NCBI GenBank assembly: GCA_023390705.1 | Contig: JAEWCI010000221.1 | Coordinates: 1 to 6,050 of the forward strand | Direction: 5' to 3' | DNA from: Pseudomonadota bacterium | GTDB lineage: Bacteria; Pseudomonadota; Alphaproteobacteria; Acetobacterales; Acetobacteraceae | Length of the DNA stretch: 6,050 nucleotides | Position numbers and translations under genes: made by a program | The notes under the pieces: model-generated | The model's input: the letters and a program-made list of their open reading frames with translations, nothing else | Told to the model about the DNA's origin: nothing | Database searches by the model: none | Part shown: positions 5,171-6,050 of the stretch, piece after piece | How positions within the stretch are numbered: the stretch's first letter is position 1 | Layout of the letters: each line of letters opens with the position of its first letter

Positions 5171-6050
5171 TGTTCGTCTTCCGCAAGGCCCTCACGGCCC
5201 TGGCGCTCCTCGGCGGCCTGGCCGTCGCCCAGCCGGCGCTCGCCGCCGGTGAGGGCGCGCCCGAGATCCCGAACCGCCGCTTCAGCTTCGACGGGCTGTT
5301 CGGTACCTTCGACCGGGCCTCGGCCCAGCGCGGCTTCCAGGTCTACAAGGAGGTCTGTGCCAACTGCCACGCCATGAAGCAGTTGAGCTACCGCCACCTG
5401 CGCGAACTCGGCCTCTCCGAGGCCGAGGTGCGGGCCATCGCCGCCACCGTGACGGTGAATGACGGCCCGAACGACGAAGGCCAGATGTTCGAGCGGCCGG
5501 GCCGGCCCTCCGACCGCTTCCGCAGCCCCTTCGCCAGTGAGCAGGCGGCGCGCGCGGCGAACAACGGCGCCTACCCGCCCGACCTCTCGGTCATCGTCAA
5601 GGCGCGGGAGAATGGCGCGGACTACCTCTTCGCCCTGCTCACCGGCTATACCGACCCGCCGGAAGGCGCGACGCTGATGGAGGGGATGAGCTACAACACC
5701 TACTTCCCCGGCCACCAGATCGCCATGGCGCCGCCCCTGACCGGCGAGGGCCAGGTGGAATACCACGACCAGACCCCCGCCACCGTCGAGCAGATGGCGC
5801 ATGACGTGGTGAACTTCCTGGCCTGGGCGGCCGAGCCGGAGATGGAACTGCGCAAGCAGATGGGAGTGAAGATCATCCTCTTCCTCACCATCCTCGGCGG
5901 CCTGACCTATGCCGTGAAGCGGAAAATCTGGGCCGCGGCGCACTCACCGGCCGCGCGATGCCCAGGCCATGATGGAAGGGGCCCCCCCCCCCGCCCCATC
6001 GCCCGCGCGGCACCGGGCTGCCGCCGCCCGGCATCGCGCTGCAACCTGCC
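5170..6050 (+). CDS. petC: Cytochrome c1 (C-terminus unclear, open to the window edge)
   Basis: Heme c subunit of cytochrome bc1 that accepts electrons from the Rieske protein and hands them to soluble cytochrome c. Residues 1-25 are a Sec signal peptide (basic FRK, hydrophobic core, ALA|AG cleavage). The heme attachment motif CANCH is at 63-67. SPFASEQAARAANNGAYPPDL at 119-139 is a typical family block (here YPPDL at 135-139). Met186 in IAMAPPL is the likely sixth heme ligand. A single C-terminal membrane anchor spans about 233-248, followed by the positive VKRKIWA at 249-255. Cytochrome c1 normally ends within a few residues of this point, but no stop follows: the frame stays open through a low-complexity Pro/Arg/Ala stretch to the edge. 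Sequence after about 5943 is therefore unlikely to be authentic cytochrome c1. A frameshift, a lost stop or an assembly error is likely. Identity of the gene is secure. Confidence 0.93.
   Translation, partial: MFVFRKALTALALLGGLAVAQPALAAGEGAPEIPNRRFSFDGLFGTFDRASAQRGFQVYKEVCANCHAMKQLSYRHLRELGLSEAEVRAIAATVTVNDGPNDEGQMFERPGRPSDRFRSPFASEQAARAANNGAYPPDLSVIVKARENGADYLFALLTGYTDPPEGATLMEGMSYNTYFPGHQIAMAPPLTGEGQVEYHDQTPATVEQMAHDVVNFLAWAAEPEMELRKQMGVKIILFLTILGGLTYAVKRKIWAAAHSPAARCPGHDGRGPPPRPIARAAPGCRRPASRCNL
5944..6050 (+). other. Anomalous right-edge stretch with an 11-C run
   Basis: After the end of recognisable cytochrome c1 the sequence becomes low in complexity: GGGG followed by 11 C (5982-5992), then GCCCC. 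In the petC frame it reads as Pro/Arg/Cys-rich junk. One base on, the frame reads RDAQAMMEGAPPPAP, which looks more like protein, and two bases on it stops quickly with TGA at 5969-5971 region boundaries. No other gene start is convincing here. I read it as poor-quality contig-end sequence. Confidence 0.5.

Noticed and set aside
5032..5943. 303-codon minus-strand frame opposite petC
   Set aside because: It is antisense to cytochrome c1, which has CANCH, the Met ligand region and a C-terminal anchor.

Overview
This window is very G+C-rich, with third codon positions almost all G or C. It looks like a piece of an alphaproteobacterial chromosome. The best support is a three-gene cytochrome bc1 operon (Rieske, cytochrome b and cytochrome c1 as separate genes), whose cytochrome b places its four heme histidines at 97, 111, 198 and 212, the numbering I recall for Rhodobacter cytochrome b. 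Base composition plus a Bug/TctC-type binding protein would fit a Roseomonas-like member of the Acetobacteraceae, but that placement is inference.

Layout. The left half (about 53-3054) holds three genes on the minus strand, in transcription order: hemF (oxygen-dependent coproporphyrinogen III oxidase), a zinc-free quinone-oxidoreductase-like MDR protein 19 bases after it, and a TctC/Bug solute-binding protein about 100 bases further on. A 256-base divergent intergenic region (3055-3310) separates hemF from petA. It contains the only AT-rich island in its surroundings, which can be read as a -10 element on either strand. The right half (3311 to the edge) is petA-petB-petC on the plus strand, with a 12-base petA-petB gap and a TGATG stop/start overlap between petB and petC.

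How the genes work together. PetABC is the respiratory ubiquinol:cytochrome c oxidoreductase, which moves electrons from ubiquinol to cytochrome c and contributes to the proton gradient. HemF performs a late, oxygen-requiring step of heme synthesis, so a shared control region for hemF and the heme-rich bc1 complex is plausible. The other two minus-strand genes have no obvious functional tie to this pair.

Quality. Both ends look suspect. Bases 1-39 are almost all C, including a run of 20. Near the right edge there is a run of 11 C, in a stretch where the petC frame fails to close after recognisable cytochrome c1 sequence ends. The odd window length suggests a short contig with unreliable ends. 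I found no RNA genes, CRISPR arrays, insertion sequences or defence-like genes. This is mainly ordinary respiratory and heme-synthesis content, and I do not see a convincing undescribed system.
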